DNA from: Pandoraea sp. ASV26
Lineage (GTDB): Bacteria > Pseudomonadota > Gammaproteobacteria > Burkholderiales > Burkholderiaceae
Assembly: GCF_016428915.1 (NCBI RefSeq)
Contig: NZ_JAELTP010000058.1
Coordinates: 1 to 36,954 of the forward strand
Reading direction: 5' to 3'
Length of the DNA stretch: 36,954 nucleotides
The notes under the pieces are model-generated. The model worked only from the letters and a program-made list of their open reading frames with translations. It was not told the origin of the DNA and searched no databases. The translations under genes were made by a program, and so were the position numbers. Positions 27,157 through 36,954 of this stretch are shown here, one piece after another; position 1 is the first letter of the stretch; every line of letters begins with the position of its first letter.

Positions 27157-27534
27157 TTACGAAGCAGCGGCTTCGGTCGTGGGCACGGCGGCAGCCTTCT
27201 TGGCTTCTTCGCGGGCCACTTCCTTCATCATCGGCGACGGCGCGGTCTCGGCCTTCTTCATGCGAACCACGAGGTGGCGCAGAACGGCGTCGTTGAACTT
27301 GAATGCGTGTTCCAGCTCGTCCAGGGTTTCCTGGTCGCACTCGATGTTCATGCAAACGTAGTGAGCCTTCGCCAGCTTCTCGATCATGTAGGCCAGTTGA
27401 CGACGGCCCCAGTCTTCGACGCGATGGATCTGACCAGCCTTGGCCGTCACCATGCCCTTGTAGCGCTCGATCATCGCAGGCACTTGCTCGCTCTGATCGG
27501 GGTGAACGATAAATACGATTTCATAGTGACGCAT
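27157..27534 (-). CDS. rpsF: 30S ribosomal protein bS6
   Basis: A 125-aa ribosomal protein of the small-subunit platform, partner of bS18. The start [18 protein letters not shown], the [12 protein letters not shown]-like segment ([23 protein letters not shown]) and [13 protein letters not shown] are diagnostic. The C-terminal tail is Ala/Thr/Glu-rich. A strong AAGGAG site precedes the ATG. It is the first gene of rpsF-priB-rpsR-rplI; in other bacteria the bS6-bS18 complex binds its own leader RNA, but I could not confirm such a structure here. Confidence 0.98.
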   Translation of the reverse strand: MRHYEIVFIVHPDQSEQVPAMIERYKGMVTAKAGQIHRVEDWGRRQLAYMIEKLAKAHYVCMNIECDQETLDELEHAFKFNDAVLRHLVVRMKKAETAPSPMMKEVAREEAKKAAAVPTTEAAAS

Positions 27535-27601
27535 ATGGTGCTCCTTATGGACAAAGCCGCCTGGGCGTCATAACCAGTGCAGCAAGGTTGCAGAACCCGC
27601 G

Positions 27602-27630
27602 ATTCTAGCGGAATTCATGTCGATCATCAA
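27602..27630 (-). promoter_or_regulatory. Sigma70-type promoter of the rpsF operon
   Basis: On the minus strand, TTGATG (27625-27630) and TAGAAT (27602-27607) are separated by exactly 17 bases, matching four and five of six consensus bases. The predicted leader is about 60 bases long, up to the rpsF ATG at 27534. Confidence 0.6.
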
Positions 27631-27697
27631 CTCCCGCCCTATCGGCACCGGCCAACGCCTCGCCCGGCGCCCGCTTTCTGGCCCCGCCAGCCCTCGC

Positions 27698-28612
27698 TCA
27701 GGCGTTCTCCAGCCAATAGTTCGGACGGGCATAAATCTGCCGCAACTGTTCGATGAAAAGGCGCACCCGTGCCGGCTGGAAGCGCTGTTGCGGGTACACG
27801 GCGAGGATGTCGTAGTCGGGCAGCGCATATTCGTCGAGCACGGTTTCCAGCTCCCCGGAGAGCAGTTCGCGCTGAATTTCCCACGTCGAGCGCCAGCCCA
27901 GCCCCAGCCCTTCGAGCGCCCAGCGGTGCAGCAACTCGCCGTCGTTGCAATCCAGATTGCCGGCCACACGAATCGTCACGAGCTTGCCCTGCCGCTTGAA
28001 GTACCAGCCGCGCTGCTGGCCGCCTTGCAAGTTGAACGCAAGGCAATTGTGTTTGGCGAGATCCTCCAGCGTCTTCGGACGGCCATACCGCGAAAAATAC
28101 GCCGGTGTGCCGCACACCACGCGCCGGTTCTGCGCGAGTTTGACGGCCACGAAATTCGGATCGACGGAGCCGCCGATGCGAATGCCCATGTCATAGCCCT
28201 CGCGCACGATGTCGACCACGCGATCCGTCAGATTGAACGAAATCTGCACCTCCGGATGCACCCGCAGAAACGCCGGGGCATGCGGCGCCACGTGCTTGCG
28301 GCCGAACGCCGCGGGCGCCGACACGATCAAGTGTCCCGAGACGGCATGACGCCCCGCGCTGATCTCGTTCTCCGCCATCTCCCAGTCGCCCAGCAACTGC
28401 TTGCAGCGCTCGAGAAAAGCGCCGCCCTCTTCCGAGAGCGCGAGCCGGCGCGTGGAGCGGTACATCAGCTTGATGCCGAGCCGCTTTTCGAGCGCATCGA
28501 TGCGTCGCCCCAGAATCACCGGCGAGACCCCCTCCTTTAGCGCAGCGGCGGCCAGACTGCCCGCTTCGGCCACCTGCACGAAGGTTTCGATCTGTTTGTA
28601 ACGGTCCATCAC
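27698..28612 (-). CDS. LysR-family transcriptional regulator of the glyoxylate cluster
   Basis: A 304-aa LysR-type regulator with an N-terminal winged helix-turn-helix (about 1-60, YKQIETFVQVAEAGSLAAAALKEG) and a C-terminal effector-binding domain. It is divergent from gcl with a 118-base shared promoter region containing a dyad, the standard layout for a LysR activator of the neighbouring operon. The inducer is probably a glyoxylate-pathway metabolite, which is an inference from location. A shorter start is possible, but ATG 28612 gives the usual family N-terminus. Confidence 0.9.
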   Translation of the reverse strand: MMDRYKQIETFVQVAEAGSLAAAALKEGVSPVILGRRIDALEKRLGIKLMYRSTRRLALSEEGGAFLERCKQLLGDWEMAENEISAGRHAVSGHLIVSAPAAFGRKHVAPHAPAFLRVHPEVQISFNLTDRVVDIVREGYDMGIRIGGSVDPNFVAVKLAQNRRVVCGTPAYFSRYGRPKTLEDLAKHNCLAFNLQGGQQRGWYFKRQGKLVTIRVAGNLDCNDGELLHRWALEGLGLGWRSTWEIQRELLSGELETVLDEYALPDYDILAVYPQQRFQPARVRLFIEQLRQIYARPNYWLENA

Positions 28613-28644
28613 GTCTCCATTCGATACTTTTTGTTCTTAAAAAA

Positions 28645-28676
28645 ACGATCTTTTGTGATCTTATCAAACAAATCGT
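28645..28676. promoter_or_regulatory. Dyad in the LysR/gcl intergenic region
   Basis: TGAT-CTT-ATCA (28656-28666) is a perfect short palindrome extended to TTGTGAT / ATCAAACAA, and is framed by ACGAT (28645-28649) and ATCGT (28672-28676). It resembles the AT-rich T-N11-A dyads bound by LysR proteins and lies between the divergent starts. A second weaker repeat AGTGA / TCACT lies at 28686-28704, closer to gcl. Confidence 0.5.
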
Positions 28677-28730
28677 ACCGGCTTAAAGTGACCTCCAAGA
28701 TCACTATCAATTACCCATTGGAGGAGTCAC

Positions 28731-30497
<1,767 letters not shown>

Positions 30498-30659
30498 GTC
30501 GGACCCTGCCAGATCTGCAAAAGGATTGCGGGGCGCGTGCGTCCCCTGCGCTTTCGGCTAGACCCCGTGAACGACCCAAGCGCGCGCTCCGCAACCCGGC
30601 AACACCCTTGCATCGAAATCGTCGAAACCACCCCCTAAAAAGAGAGAGGAGTCAGCGCA

Positions 30660-31451
30660 ATGCCGAAATTTGCCGCCAACCTGACCATGCTGTTCAACGA
30701 GGTGCCGTTCCTCGACCGCTTCAAGGCGGCCGCCGCAGCGGGCTTTCGTGGCGTGGAGTTTCTGTTCCCCTATGCGTTTCACCGCGACCAGATCGCCGAC
30801 AAGCTCAACCAGTATCAGCTCGACCTCGTGCTGCACAACCTGCCCGCCGGCAACTGGGAGGCGGGCGAGCGCGGCATCGCCATCTTCCCGGATCGCGTGG
30901 CCGAATTCCGCGACGGCGTGGGCGAAGCGATCACCTACGCCAAGGCGCTGGGCGTGAAGCAACTGAACTGCCTCGTGGGTAAGCAAGGCGCCGATCTGTC
31001 GACGCAGGCCGCTCAGGAAACGCTGGTGGAAAACCTGCGCTTCGCCGCCAATGCGCTCAAGGCCGAAGGCATCCGTTTGCTGGTCGAACCGATCAACACG
31101 TACGACATTCCCGGCTTCTTCGTGAATCGCACGAAACAGGCGCTGGAGATCTTCGACGCGGTCGGTTCGGACAACCTGTTCCTGCAGTACGACATCTATC
31201 ACATGCAGCGCATGGAAGGCGAACTCGCCAAGACCATCGAGACGAATCTGGCGCGCATCGCTCACGTGCAACTGGCGGACAACCCGGGCCGCAACGAGCC
31301 GGGCACGGGCGAGATCAACTACGCCTACCTGTTCGCGTTGCTCGATCGGATTGGCTACGACGGCTGGATCGGCTGCGAGTACAAGCCCGCCACCACCACG
31401 ACCGACGGCCTCGGCTGGTTCAAGGCCGCGGGCTTGCGCGAAGCCGCCTGA
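30660..31451 (+). CDS. hyi: Hydroxypyruvate isomerase
   Basis: A 263-aa TIM-barrel enzyme (AP endonuclease family 2 fold) that interconverts hydroxypyruvate and tartronate semialdehyde. Recognised from MPKFAANLTMLFNEVPFLDRF, AGFRGVEFLFPY, LVLHNLPAGNWEAGERG, LLVEPINTYDIPGFF, and HVQLADNPGRNEPGTGEINY with its metal ligands (Glu, Asp, His, Glu). GGAG precedes the ATG. It lies 162 bases after gcl and 261 before glxR; it links hydroxypyruvate made elsewhere to the same reductase. Confidence 0.95.
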   Translation: MPKFAANLTMLFNEVPFLDRFKAAAAAGFRGVEFLFPYAFHRDQIADKLNQYQLDLVLHNLPAGNWEAGERGIAIFPDRVAEFRDGVGEAITYAKALGVKQLNCLVGKQGADLSTQAAQETLVENLRFAANALKAEGIRLLVEPINTYDIPGFFVNRTKQALEIFDAVGSDNLFLQYDIYHMQRMEGELAKTIETNLARIAHVQLADNPGRNEPGTGEINYAYLFALLDRIGYDGWIGCEYKPATTTTDGLGWFKAAGLREAA

Positions 31452-31493
31452 TTTTCCGCCCCCGTTCACCCCGCACGACGCCTCCCCCGGCGG

Positions 31494-31620
31494 CGTGCAG
31501 ACGAAACGACGGCGTCGCTGCACGACGCGACTGAAGCGTCACGGACACAGCACGCCGGCTGACCGGGTTTCGACGAGGAAGGGCCCCGCCGGCCGCATGC
31601 AGGGGGCATGCGGCCGGGGT
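31494..31620. repeat. Hairpin-rich hyi-glxR intergenic region
   Basis: GGCCGCATGC (31591-31600) is the exact reverse complement of GCATGCGGCC (31606-31615), with a 5-base loop and further G-C pairs with a bulge outside. A smaller stem CGTGCAG/CTGCACG lies at 31494-31500 and 31518-31524. Neither is followed by a U-tract, so they are not standard terminators; they could slow or partly terminate transcription or protect the RNA end. Confidence 0.55.
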
Positions 31621-31712
31621 ACGGGGCGAGGGGCACGCGCTTGCGCGCCACCGCCCTGCTCGTCCGGGCGTCAGCGACAACATTTAACACTTTGGCAACA
31701 AGGAGTCTCGAA

Positions 31713-32594
31713 ATGGCACAACTCGGTTTCATTGGTCTGGGCATCATGGGCGCGCCGATGGCGAAGCATCTGCAAAACGCCGGTCACAAGCTGTTCCTGT
31801 ACGAGCGCCGCACGCCTCCGCAAGACCTGATCGACGGCCAGGCCACGGTCTGCACGTCGGCCAAGGAAGTCGCCAAGCGCGCCGACATCGTCTTCGTGAT
31901 GGTGCCGGACACCCCGGACGTGGGCGCCGTGCTGTTCGGTCCGGACGGTCTGGCCGAAGGTCTCTCGGCGGGCAAGATCGTTGTCGACATGAGCTCGATC
32001 TCGCCGATCGAAACGAAGGAATACGCCAAGAAGGTCAAGGCACTGGGCGCCGAGTACCTCGACGCGCCGGTCTCGGGCGGCGAAGTCGGTGCGAAGGCCG
32101 CCTCGCTGTCGATCATGGTCGGTGGTTCGCAAGCCGCGTTCGACGACGTGAAGCCGTTCTTCGAACTGATGGGCAAGAACATCACGCTCGTGGGCGAGAG
32201 CGGTGCCGGTCAGACCTGCAAGGTCGCCAACCAGATCGTGGTTGCCCTGACGATCGAAGCCGTGGGCGAAGCCCTGCTGTTCGCCTCGAAGGCCGGCGCC
32301 GATCCCGCCAAGGTGCGTGAAGCGCTCATGGGCGGCTTCGCCTCGTCGCGCATTCTCGAAGTGCACGGCGAGCGCATGGTCAAACGCAACTTCGAGCCGG
32401 GCTTCCGCATCGCCCTGCATCAGAAGGATCTGAATCTGGCACTCCAGAGCGCCAAGGCCCTCGGCGTGTCGCTGCCGAACACCGCAACGTGTCAGGAGCT
32501 GTTCAATGCGTGCGCCGCGAACGGCGGTGCCGCGTGGGATCACTCGGGCATGGTGCGCGCGCTGGAAATGCTCGCCAACCATACCGTGGCGTAA
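31713..32594 (+). CDS. glxR: 2-hydroxy-3-oxopropionate (tartronate semialdehyde) reductase
   Basis: A beta-hydroxyacid dehydrogenase that reduces tartronate semialdehyde to D-glycerate with NAD(P)H. The 293-aa product has an N-terminal Rossmann motif GFIGLGIMGAPMAKHL, the substrate-binding DAPVSGGEVGAKAASLSIMVGG, and the catalytic lysine Lys170 in GQTCKVANQ. The ATG 31713 follows an AAGGAG site. GarR is the paralogous name; the location with gcl and hyi favours glxR. No glycerate kinase gene follows it. Confidence 0.95.
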   Translation: MAQLGFIGLGIMGAPMAKHLQNAGHKLFLYERRTPPQDLIDGQATVCTSAKEVAKRADIVFVMVPDTPDVGAVLFGPDGLAEGLSAGKIVVDMSSISPIETKEYAKKVKALGAEYLDAPVSGGEVGAKAASLSIMVGGSQAAFDDVKPFFELMGKNITLVGESGAGQTCKVANQIVVALTIEAVGEALLFASKAGADPAKVREALMGGFASSRILEVHGERMVKRNFEPGFRIALHQKDLNLALQSAKALGVSLPNTATCQELFNACAANGGAAWDHSGMVRALEMLANHTVA

Positions 32595-32678
32595 CGCCGT
32601 CACGCGCTAAGGCAGTCACGCACCGGTCAGATCGGTAGCGTGAGGCAATCAGGGAGATGGGGTGGACGTTGGCGGGTG

Positions 32679-32696
32679 CCGGGCTACAAAGCCCGG
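32679..32696. repeat. Stem-loop after glxR
   Basis: CCGGGCT (32679-32685), loop ACAA, AGCCCGG (32690-32696), extendable by two G-U and two G-C pairs. No U-tract follows. Confidence 0.5.
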
Positions 32697-32746
32697 TGCC
32701 CGTCGACCGAAGCCACATGCGAACACACGGCACCGTCGTTGCGCCG

Positions 32747-32767
32747 CACGCCGGAATAACCGGCGTG
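32747..32767. repeat. Stem-loop between glxR and asparaginase
   Basis: CACGCCGG (32747-32754) pairs perfectly with CCGGCGTG (32760-32767) around AATAA. It lies between two convergent genes and lacks a U-tract on both strands; it may still help separate the transcripts. Confidence 0.5.
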
Positions 32768-32770
32768 ACG

Positions 32771-32810
32771 AGGTGATTCGGGGTGATTCGGGGCAATTCG
32801 AGGTATTTCG
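32771..32810. repeat. Four degenerate 10-bp tandem repeats
   Basis: AGGTGATTCG, GGGTGATTCG, GGGCAATTCG and AGGTATTTCG follow one another without gaps. The array ends next to the asparaginase stop codon. Confidence 0.7.
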
Positions 32811-32811
32811 C

Positions 32812-33852
32812 TCAATACTCCGCGAACACACTCTGCATGCGCTCGCGCGGCACGCCCGCCTGCAAGGCCAGCATCAGCAAGACACGCGCCTTGAACGGAT
32901 GCAGATTACCCGCGCTCACGAAGCCGTACTGATCGTCAGGTGCGGCGCCGTTGTGCATCACGTGTCCGCTGCCCACGCGCGTGGCCCGCACGACCGTCAC
33001 GCCGCGCTGCACGGCCTCGGCCAGCGCCTGTTGCAGCAGCGCATGCAGCGAACCGTTGCCCGTCCCCGCCACAACAATGCCCTGCACACCGGCCTCGACC
33101 AGAGCGTCGACGGCGATGCGCGACACGCCGGCATAGCTCGACACCACTTCCACCGCCGGCAATTCGCCCGAAAGCCCGACAAACTCGCTCTCGACGGTGT
33201 GGTATTGCAACGCGGCACGCTGATACGCCACGCGCTCGTCCTGCACCCAGCCCAGCACGCCGATTTCCGGCGAGTGGAAGGCATCGACCTTGTAGGTGCT
33301 CGTCTTGATGACGTCGCGGGCACAGTGAATCTGGTTGTTGATCGCCACCATCACCCCACGTCCCGTCGAAATCGGGTCGATGGCCACCCGCACCGCGTTG
33401 AGCAGATTGAGCGGTCCGTCGGCCGAGAGCGCCGTTGCGGGTCGCATCGCCGCCGTGAGCACGACCGGCTTGCGGCTATTGACCGTCAGGTGCAGATAGT
33501 AGGCGGTCTCTTCGAGGGTGTCCGTGCCGTGGGTGATGACCGCCCCCGCCACATCGGGCTGCGAGAGCAAGGCATTCACACGGGCGGCCAGCTTCTGCCA
33601 GAGCGCCACGCTCATGTCCTTGCTATCGATCTGCGCGACCTGCTCCGCATGGATATGCGCAACGGTGCCCAGCGCCGGGACCGCTGCGAGCAGGTCCTGG
33701 ACACCGAGCGCCCCGGCCTGATAAGCGGCGGTGCGCGTGGCATCGGACGCGCTGCCCGCGATCGTTCCGCCCGTGGCGAGCAGCGCAATGCGCGGCAGAT
33801 CGCCCGAGGACACGGTGTAATGAGGAATCGGGTTGAATGAGGTCAAAGTCAT
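32812..33852 (-). CDS. L-asparaginase, type II-like, no signal peptide
   Basis: Hydrolyses asparagine to aspartate and ammonia. The 346-aa product has both catalytic triad regions: Thr30 in ATGGTIAG, and Thr110-Asp111 in THGTDTLEE, with Lys183 in ARDVIKTST, equivalent to E. coli AnsB Thr12, Thr89-Asp90 and Lys162. AMRPATALSADGPLNLLNAV is a strong family match. No secretion signal is seen, so it is probably cytoplasmic despite its AnsB-like sequence. The chosen ATG at 33852 coincides with the predicted transcript start; a longer reading to 33915 would begin inside a hairpin upstream of the promoter. Confidence 0.93.
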   Translation of the reverse strand: MTLTSFNPIPHYTVSSGDLPRIALLATGGTIAGSASDATRTAAYQAGALGVQDLLAAVPALGTVAHIHAEQVAQIDSKDMSVALWQKLAARVNALLSQPDVAGAVITHGTDTLEETAYYLHLTVNSRKPVVLTAAMRPATALSADGPLNLLNAVRVAIDPISTGRGVMVAINNQIHCARDVIKTSTYKVDAFHSPEIGVLGWVQDERVAYQRAALQYHTVESEFVGLSGELPAVEVVSSYAGVSRIAVDALVEAGVQGIVVAGTGNGSLHALLQQALAEAVQRGVTVVRATRVGSGHVMHNGAAPDDQYGFVSAGNLHPFKARVLLMLALQAGVPRERMQSVFAEY

Positions 33853-33859
33853 ATCAACG

Positions 33860-33888
33860 ATTGTATCCAATACTGCCCGGCTTCCCAA
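33860..33888 (-). promoter_or_regulatory. Promoter predicting a leaderless asparaginase mRNA
   Basis: On the minus strand TTGGGA (33883-33888) and TACAAT (33860-33865) are separated by 17 bases. The -10 box ends seven bases before the ATG at 33852, which places the transcript start at or next to the A of ATG. No Shine-Dalgarno is present, consistent with a leaderless message. Confidence 0.6.
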
Positions 33889-33894
33889 TCGCTG

Positions 33895-33926
33895 AAAATA
33901 TCGATCCCGCCTCATGGGGCGGGATC
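33895..33926 (-). terminator. Probable terminator downstream of cysB
   Basis: A perfect 9-bp stem, GATCCCGCC (33903-33911) with GGCGGGATC (33918-33926), loop of six, followed on the minus strand by GATATTTT, a short imperfect U-tract. It lies about 100 bases past the cysB stop and just before the asparaginase promoter. Confidence 0.5.
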
Positions 33927-34022
33927 ATGGCCGGACCACGGCCGAACGACGGGAACGCGCCGGAGAACGCCTGAAAACCTGTTCCGGCCGCCCCGGGACG
34001 CCTAGGGGCGCCCAGGATCTCG

Positions 34023-34961
34023 TCAGGCCGCGAACTCCAGTGCTTCGCGCAGTTGCGTCGAGATTTCCTGCTCCTTGAGCGCCGGGGCAAGCATTTCGAT
34101 GAAACGGTACGCGTACGAACGCAGGAACGCGCCGCGACGCAAGCCGATCCGCGTCGTACTCGGCTCGAACGCGTTGTCGAGTTCCAGCACGGCCAGATCC
34201 TGATCCTTGCGCGGATCGACGGCCATCGCCGCCACGATCCCCACGCCCAGGCCCAGTTCGACGTACGTCTTGATCACGTCCGTATCCAGTGCCGTGAGCA
34301 CGATATCCGGCACCAGCCCCTGATCGGCGAAGGCCTTGTCCACGTGCGAGCGGCCCGTGAAATCGCCATCATAGGTGATGATCGGATATTCGGCGATATC
34401 GGAGAGCGTCACGCTTTCACGCCCGACCAGCGGGTGATCCTTCGGCACGACGGCAACGTGATGCCATGAATAGCACGGAAACGTGACGATATCGGGAAAG
34501 CGGTCGAGCGCCTCGGTCGTGATGCCGATGTCGGCTTCGCCGTCGATCACCATCTGCGCGATCTGACGCGGGCTGCCCTGACGCAGCGCCAGATGCACCT
34601 TCGGATACACGCTCGTGAACTGCTTGATGACCTGTGGCAGGGCGTAGCGGGCCTGCGTGTGGGTCGTCGCCACCACGAGATGGCCGCTGTCCTGATCCGC
34701 GAACTGACGCGCCACACGACGCAGGTTCTCGGCGTCGAGCAGCATGCGCTCGATCAGTTGCAGCACGGCCTTGCCCGGCTCGGTCAGGCCCGTGAGACGC
34801 TTGCCGCGACGCACGAACACATCCACCCCGAGTTCGTCCTCGAGATCCTTGATCTGCTTGCTCACGCCCGACTGCGACGTGTACAACGCATTCGCGGCTT
34901 CCGTCAGGTTGAGGTTCTGCCGAACGGCTTCGCGCACGTAGCGCAATTGCTGGAAATTCAT
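34023..34961 (-). CDS. cysB: CysB-type LysR regulator of sulfur assimilation
   Basis: A 312-aa LysR-family regulator. The N-terminal helix-turn-helix (MNFQQLRYVREAV, ANALYTSQSGVSKQIKDLE) is of CysB type, and the effector pocket retains Thr100, Thr102 and Gln103 in ATTHTQARYALP, the residues that bind sulfate in CysB of Klebsiella. It lies directly downstream of the sulfate ABC transporter gene cysA on the same strand. The related regulators Cbl and SsuR share this motif, so the position next to cysA is the main reason for the name. It probably senses O-acetylserine or sulfate and controls the cys transporter genes. Confidence 0.88.
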   Translation of the reverse strand: MNFQQLRYVREAVRQNLNLTEAANALYTSQSGVSKQIKDLEDELGVDVFVRRGKRLTGLTEPGKAVLQLIERMLLDAENLRRVARQFADQDSGHLVVATTHTQARYALPQVIKQFTSVYPKVHLALRQGSPRQIAQMVIDGEADIGITTEALDRFPDIVTFPCYSWHHVAVVPKDHPLVGRESVTLSDIAEYPIITYDGDFTGRSHVDKAFADQGLVPDIVLTALDTDVIKTYVELGLGVGIVAAMAVDPRKDQDLAVLELDNAFEPSTTRIGLRRGAFLRSYAYRFIEMLAPALKEQEISTQLREALEFAA

Positions 34962-35066
34962 GATGTGACTCCGCCCTGTTGCTTTGTCTGTCCGTGACGT
35001 CTGATAACGTCAATTACTTGTGCCAAATAGGTTCAGCCTGTTGTTCTGTTCGATGCGTCGCGCGGC

Positions 35067-36143
35067 TCACGCCTGCGCGGAAAACACCCGCAACTGCCGC
35101 GGCACCGCCCGCAGCGCCGCACCGGCATCGGCGCCGAGCGCCTGCCAGCCCGAGCGCGTGAGTTCCGCCTCCCACACCGCGTTGCCGGGCGCAGAGAGTT
35201 CTACGCGCACGGTGCCGCCCAGCGGAATGGCACGGCGCACGGCCACGTCGATGCCCGGCCCGCCGTCGTGCGCAGGCAGCAGCGTGAGATCGTGCGGACG
35301 TACGTACGCAATCGCACGGCCGTCCTGCGGCACGGCCGGCAGATCGTCCTTGTGCACGGTCACGCGAAACGCGCCGGCATCCGCAATGAAATCATGCGTG
35401 CGCAGCTCGCCCGACAGCCGGTTCGACGCGCCGAGAAACTCGTACACGAACGCGCTCTGCGGCGTGTCGTAGACGTCTTGCGGCGCGCCGATCTGCTCGA
35501 CCTTGCCGCGATTCATCAGCACGATACGGTCGGCCACTTCGAGCGCCTCTTCCTGATCGTGCGTGACGAAGATCGTGGTGATGTGCAGTTCGTCGTGCAG
35601 ACGTCGCAACCAGCTACGCAACTCCTTGCGCACCTTGGCGTCGAGCGCACCGAACGGCTCGTCGAGCAGCAACACCTTCGGCTCGACGGCCAGCGCACGC
35701 GCCAGGGCAATCCGCTGGCGCTGCCCGCCCGACAGCTCTGCCGGGTAGTGATCGGCCAGCCAGTCGAGTTGCACGAGGCTGAGCAGTTCGTGCACCTTGT
35801 TGCGAATCTGGGCGTCCGGCAGGCGTTCGCGGCGCGACTTCACGCGCAGGCCGAACGCCACGTTCTCGAACACCGTCATGTGACGGAACAGCGCGTAATG
35901 CTGGAACACGAAGCCGACCTGACGCTCGCGTGTGCCGACCGACGCCACGTCTTCGCCGTTGAGAACGACACGCCCGGCATCTGCAAACTCCAGCCCGGCG
36001 ACGATGCGCAGCAGCGTGGTCTTGCCGCAACCGGACGGTCCGAGCAGCGCGACCAGCTCGCCCGTGGGGAATTCGAGACTGACGTCGTCGAGTGCGGCGA
36101 AATCGCCGAAGCGCTTCGAAACCTGTTGTACCTGGATGCTCAT
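35067..36143 (-). CDS. cysA: Sulfate/thiosulfate ABC transporter ATP-binding protein CysA
   Basis: The 358-aa ATPase subunit of the sulfate importer. It has Walker [10 protein letters not shown], the ABC signature [15 protein letters not shown], Walker [13 protein letters not shown], the switch histidine in VTHDQEEAL, and a C-terminal regulatory region (about 240-358) with a TOBE-like fold ([13 protein letters not shown]). It begins 27 bases after the cysW stop and ends 105 bases before cysB. It should couple with CysT and CysW and a periplasmic sulfate-binding protein. Confidence 0.96.
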   Translation of the reverse strand: MSIQVQQVSKRFGDFAALDDVSLEFPTGELVALLGPSGCGKTTLLRIVAGLEFADAGRVVLNGEDVASVGTRERQVGFVFQHYALFRHMTVFENVAFGLRVKSRRERLPDAQIRNKVHELLSLVQLDWLADHYPAELSGGQRQRIALARALAVEPKVLLLDEPFGALDAKVRKELRSWLRRLHDELHITTIFVTHDQEEALEVADRIVLMNRGKVEQIGAPQDVYDTPQSAFVYEFLGASNRLSGELRTHDFIADAGAFRVTVHKDDLPAVPQDGRAIAYVRPHDLTLLPAHDGGPGIDVAVRRAIPLGGTVRVELSAPGNAVWEAELTRSGWQALGADAGAALRAVPRQLRVFSAQA

Positions 36144-36170
36144 TGTCTTGCTCCTCGATGCGATGTCCGC

Positions 36171-36954
36171 TCAGGCCTGCACGGCGTCTTCGCGACGCGC
36201 GGCCTTGTCCTGTGCCAGCTTGCGCTCGGCCCAGAGCTTCAGGGCCAGTGTGGCGAGCGCGAGCAGCGCGAGAATCGACGCTGCCGCGAATGCCCCGACC
36301 GTGTGGTAGTCGTTGTATTCAATTTCCACGTGCAGCGGCAGCGTGTTCGTCTCGCCGCGAATGTGGCCGGAGACCACCGACACGGCACCGAACTCGCCCA
36401 TTGCGCGGGCATTGCACAGAATCACGCCGTACAGCAGACCCCATTTGATTTTCGGCAGCGTCACACGGGTGAACACCTGCCAGCCGCTGGCGCCCAGCAC
36501 GCGCGCAGCTTCTTCTTCCTCGCTGCCCTGCGCCTGCATGAGCGGAATCAATTCGCGCGCCACGAACGGGAACGTGACGAACACGGTCGCGAGCACCAGC
36601 CCCGGCAGCGCGAACACGATCTTCAGGTTGTGCGCGTCGAGAAAGTCCCAGATCGGCCCCTGACGGCCGAAGATCAGCAGGAACGTAAGCCCCGCGATCA
36701 CCGGCGAGACCGAAAACGGCAAGTCGATGAGCGTGGTCAGCACGCTCTTGCCCTTGAAGTCGAACCGCGCAATGGCCCACGACGCCGCCACACCGAACAC
36801 GAGATTCAGCGGCACGGCGATCACGGCGATCAGCACCGTGAGACGAATGGCCGAGAGCGCGTCGTCGTTCGTCAGACCATCCCAGTAAGCGGCGAAGCCC
36901 TTGCCCAGCGCGGTCACGAAAACCGACGCGAGCGGCAACACCAGAAACAAGGCA
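36171..36954 (-). CDS. cysW: Sulfate/thiosulfate ABC transporter permease CysW (5' end outside window)
   Basis: The visible part, about 260 residues, is the C-terminal bulk of an inner-membrane permease with about five to six hydrophobic segments. It carries the binding-protein-dependent transport motif [27 protein letters not shown] that docks on CysA, and [15 protein letters not shown] typical of CysW. The reading frame continues open to the right edge, so the first 30 or so codons are missing. Order cysW-cysA-cysB implies that cysT and the sulfate-binding protein gene lie just beyond the window. Confidence 0.94.
   Translation of the reverse strand, partial: ALFLVLPLASVFVTALGKGFAAYWDGLTNDDALSAIRLTVLIAVIAVPLNLVFGVAASWAIARFDFKGKSVLTTLIDLPFSVSPVIAGLTFLLIFGRQGPIWDFLDAHNLKIVFALPGLVLATVFVTFPFVARELIPLMQAQGSEEEEAARVLGASGWQVFTRVTLPKIKWGLLYGVILCNARAMGEFGAVSVVSGHIRGETNTLPLHVEIEYNDYHTVGAFAAASILALLALATLALKLWAERKLAQDKAARREDAVQA

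Overview
The window is an ordinary, densely packed piece of a GC-rich beta-proteobacterial chromosome. Gene content and order point to Burkholderiales, family Burkholderiaceae in the wide sense. Pandoraea is my best guess because of the intact chromosomal lipid A aminoarabinose (arn) locus, but Burkholderia-like or Ralstonia-like relatives cannot be excluded by eye. I see no phage, IS element, CRISPR array, plasmid gene, tRNA or rRNA. Most genes are long, recognisable housekeeping or metabolic genes with intact motifs.

Layout, left to right. (1) clpB (minus) with a sigma32-type promoter and an intrinsic terminator, then a group III truncated haemoglobin (plus). (2) A minus-strand run alaA-hom-thrC-moeA-moaD-moaE, joining alanine and threonine synthesis to molybdenum cofactor synthesis. 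(3) Divergent from alaA, a plus-strand run: an Mth938-domain protein overlapping arnT, then a small SMR transporter (arnE/F-like), arnB, arnC, and arnA split into separate formyltransferase and dehydrogenase genes. After a strong terminator come arnD and the peroxiredoxin bcp. Together these make and attach 4-amino-4-deoxy-L-arabinose to lipid A, the basis of intrinsic polymyxin resistance. (4) A PIN-PhoH ATPase and an NlpC/P60 lipoprotein, converging on a cupin gene that is preceded by a previously unlisted 35-codon hydrophobic mini-gene. (5) A phosphate uptake pair (DUF47/PhoU-like protein plus Pit), then dnaB, then the ribosomal operon rpsF-priB-rpsR-rplI, all minus. (6) A glyoxylate module: a LysR regulator divergent from gcl-hyi-glxR, converting glyoxylate through tartronate semialdehyde to glycerate. 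(7) An asparaginase gene (minus) whose promoter predicts a leaderless mRNA, then cysB, cysA and the 3' part of cysW (sulfate uptake and its regulator), running off the right edge.

I did not find a convincing undescribed multi-gene system. The items most worth a second look are small: the 35-aa hydrophobic protein next to the cupin, the internal terminator that isolates arnD-bcp from the rest of the arn locus, the likely leaderless asparaginase transcript, a repeated TTTGCCG dyad between alaA and the arn locus, and several strong hairpins or tandem repeats between genes.
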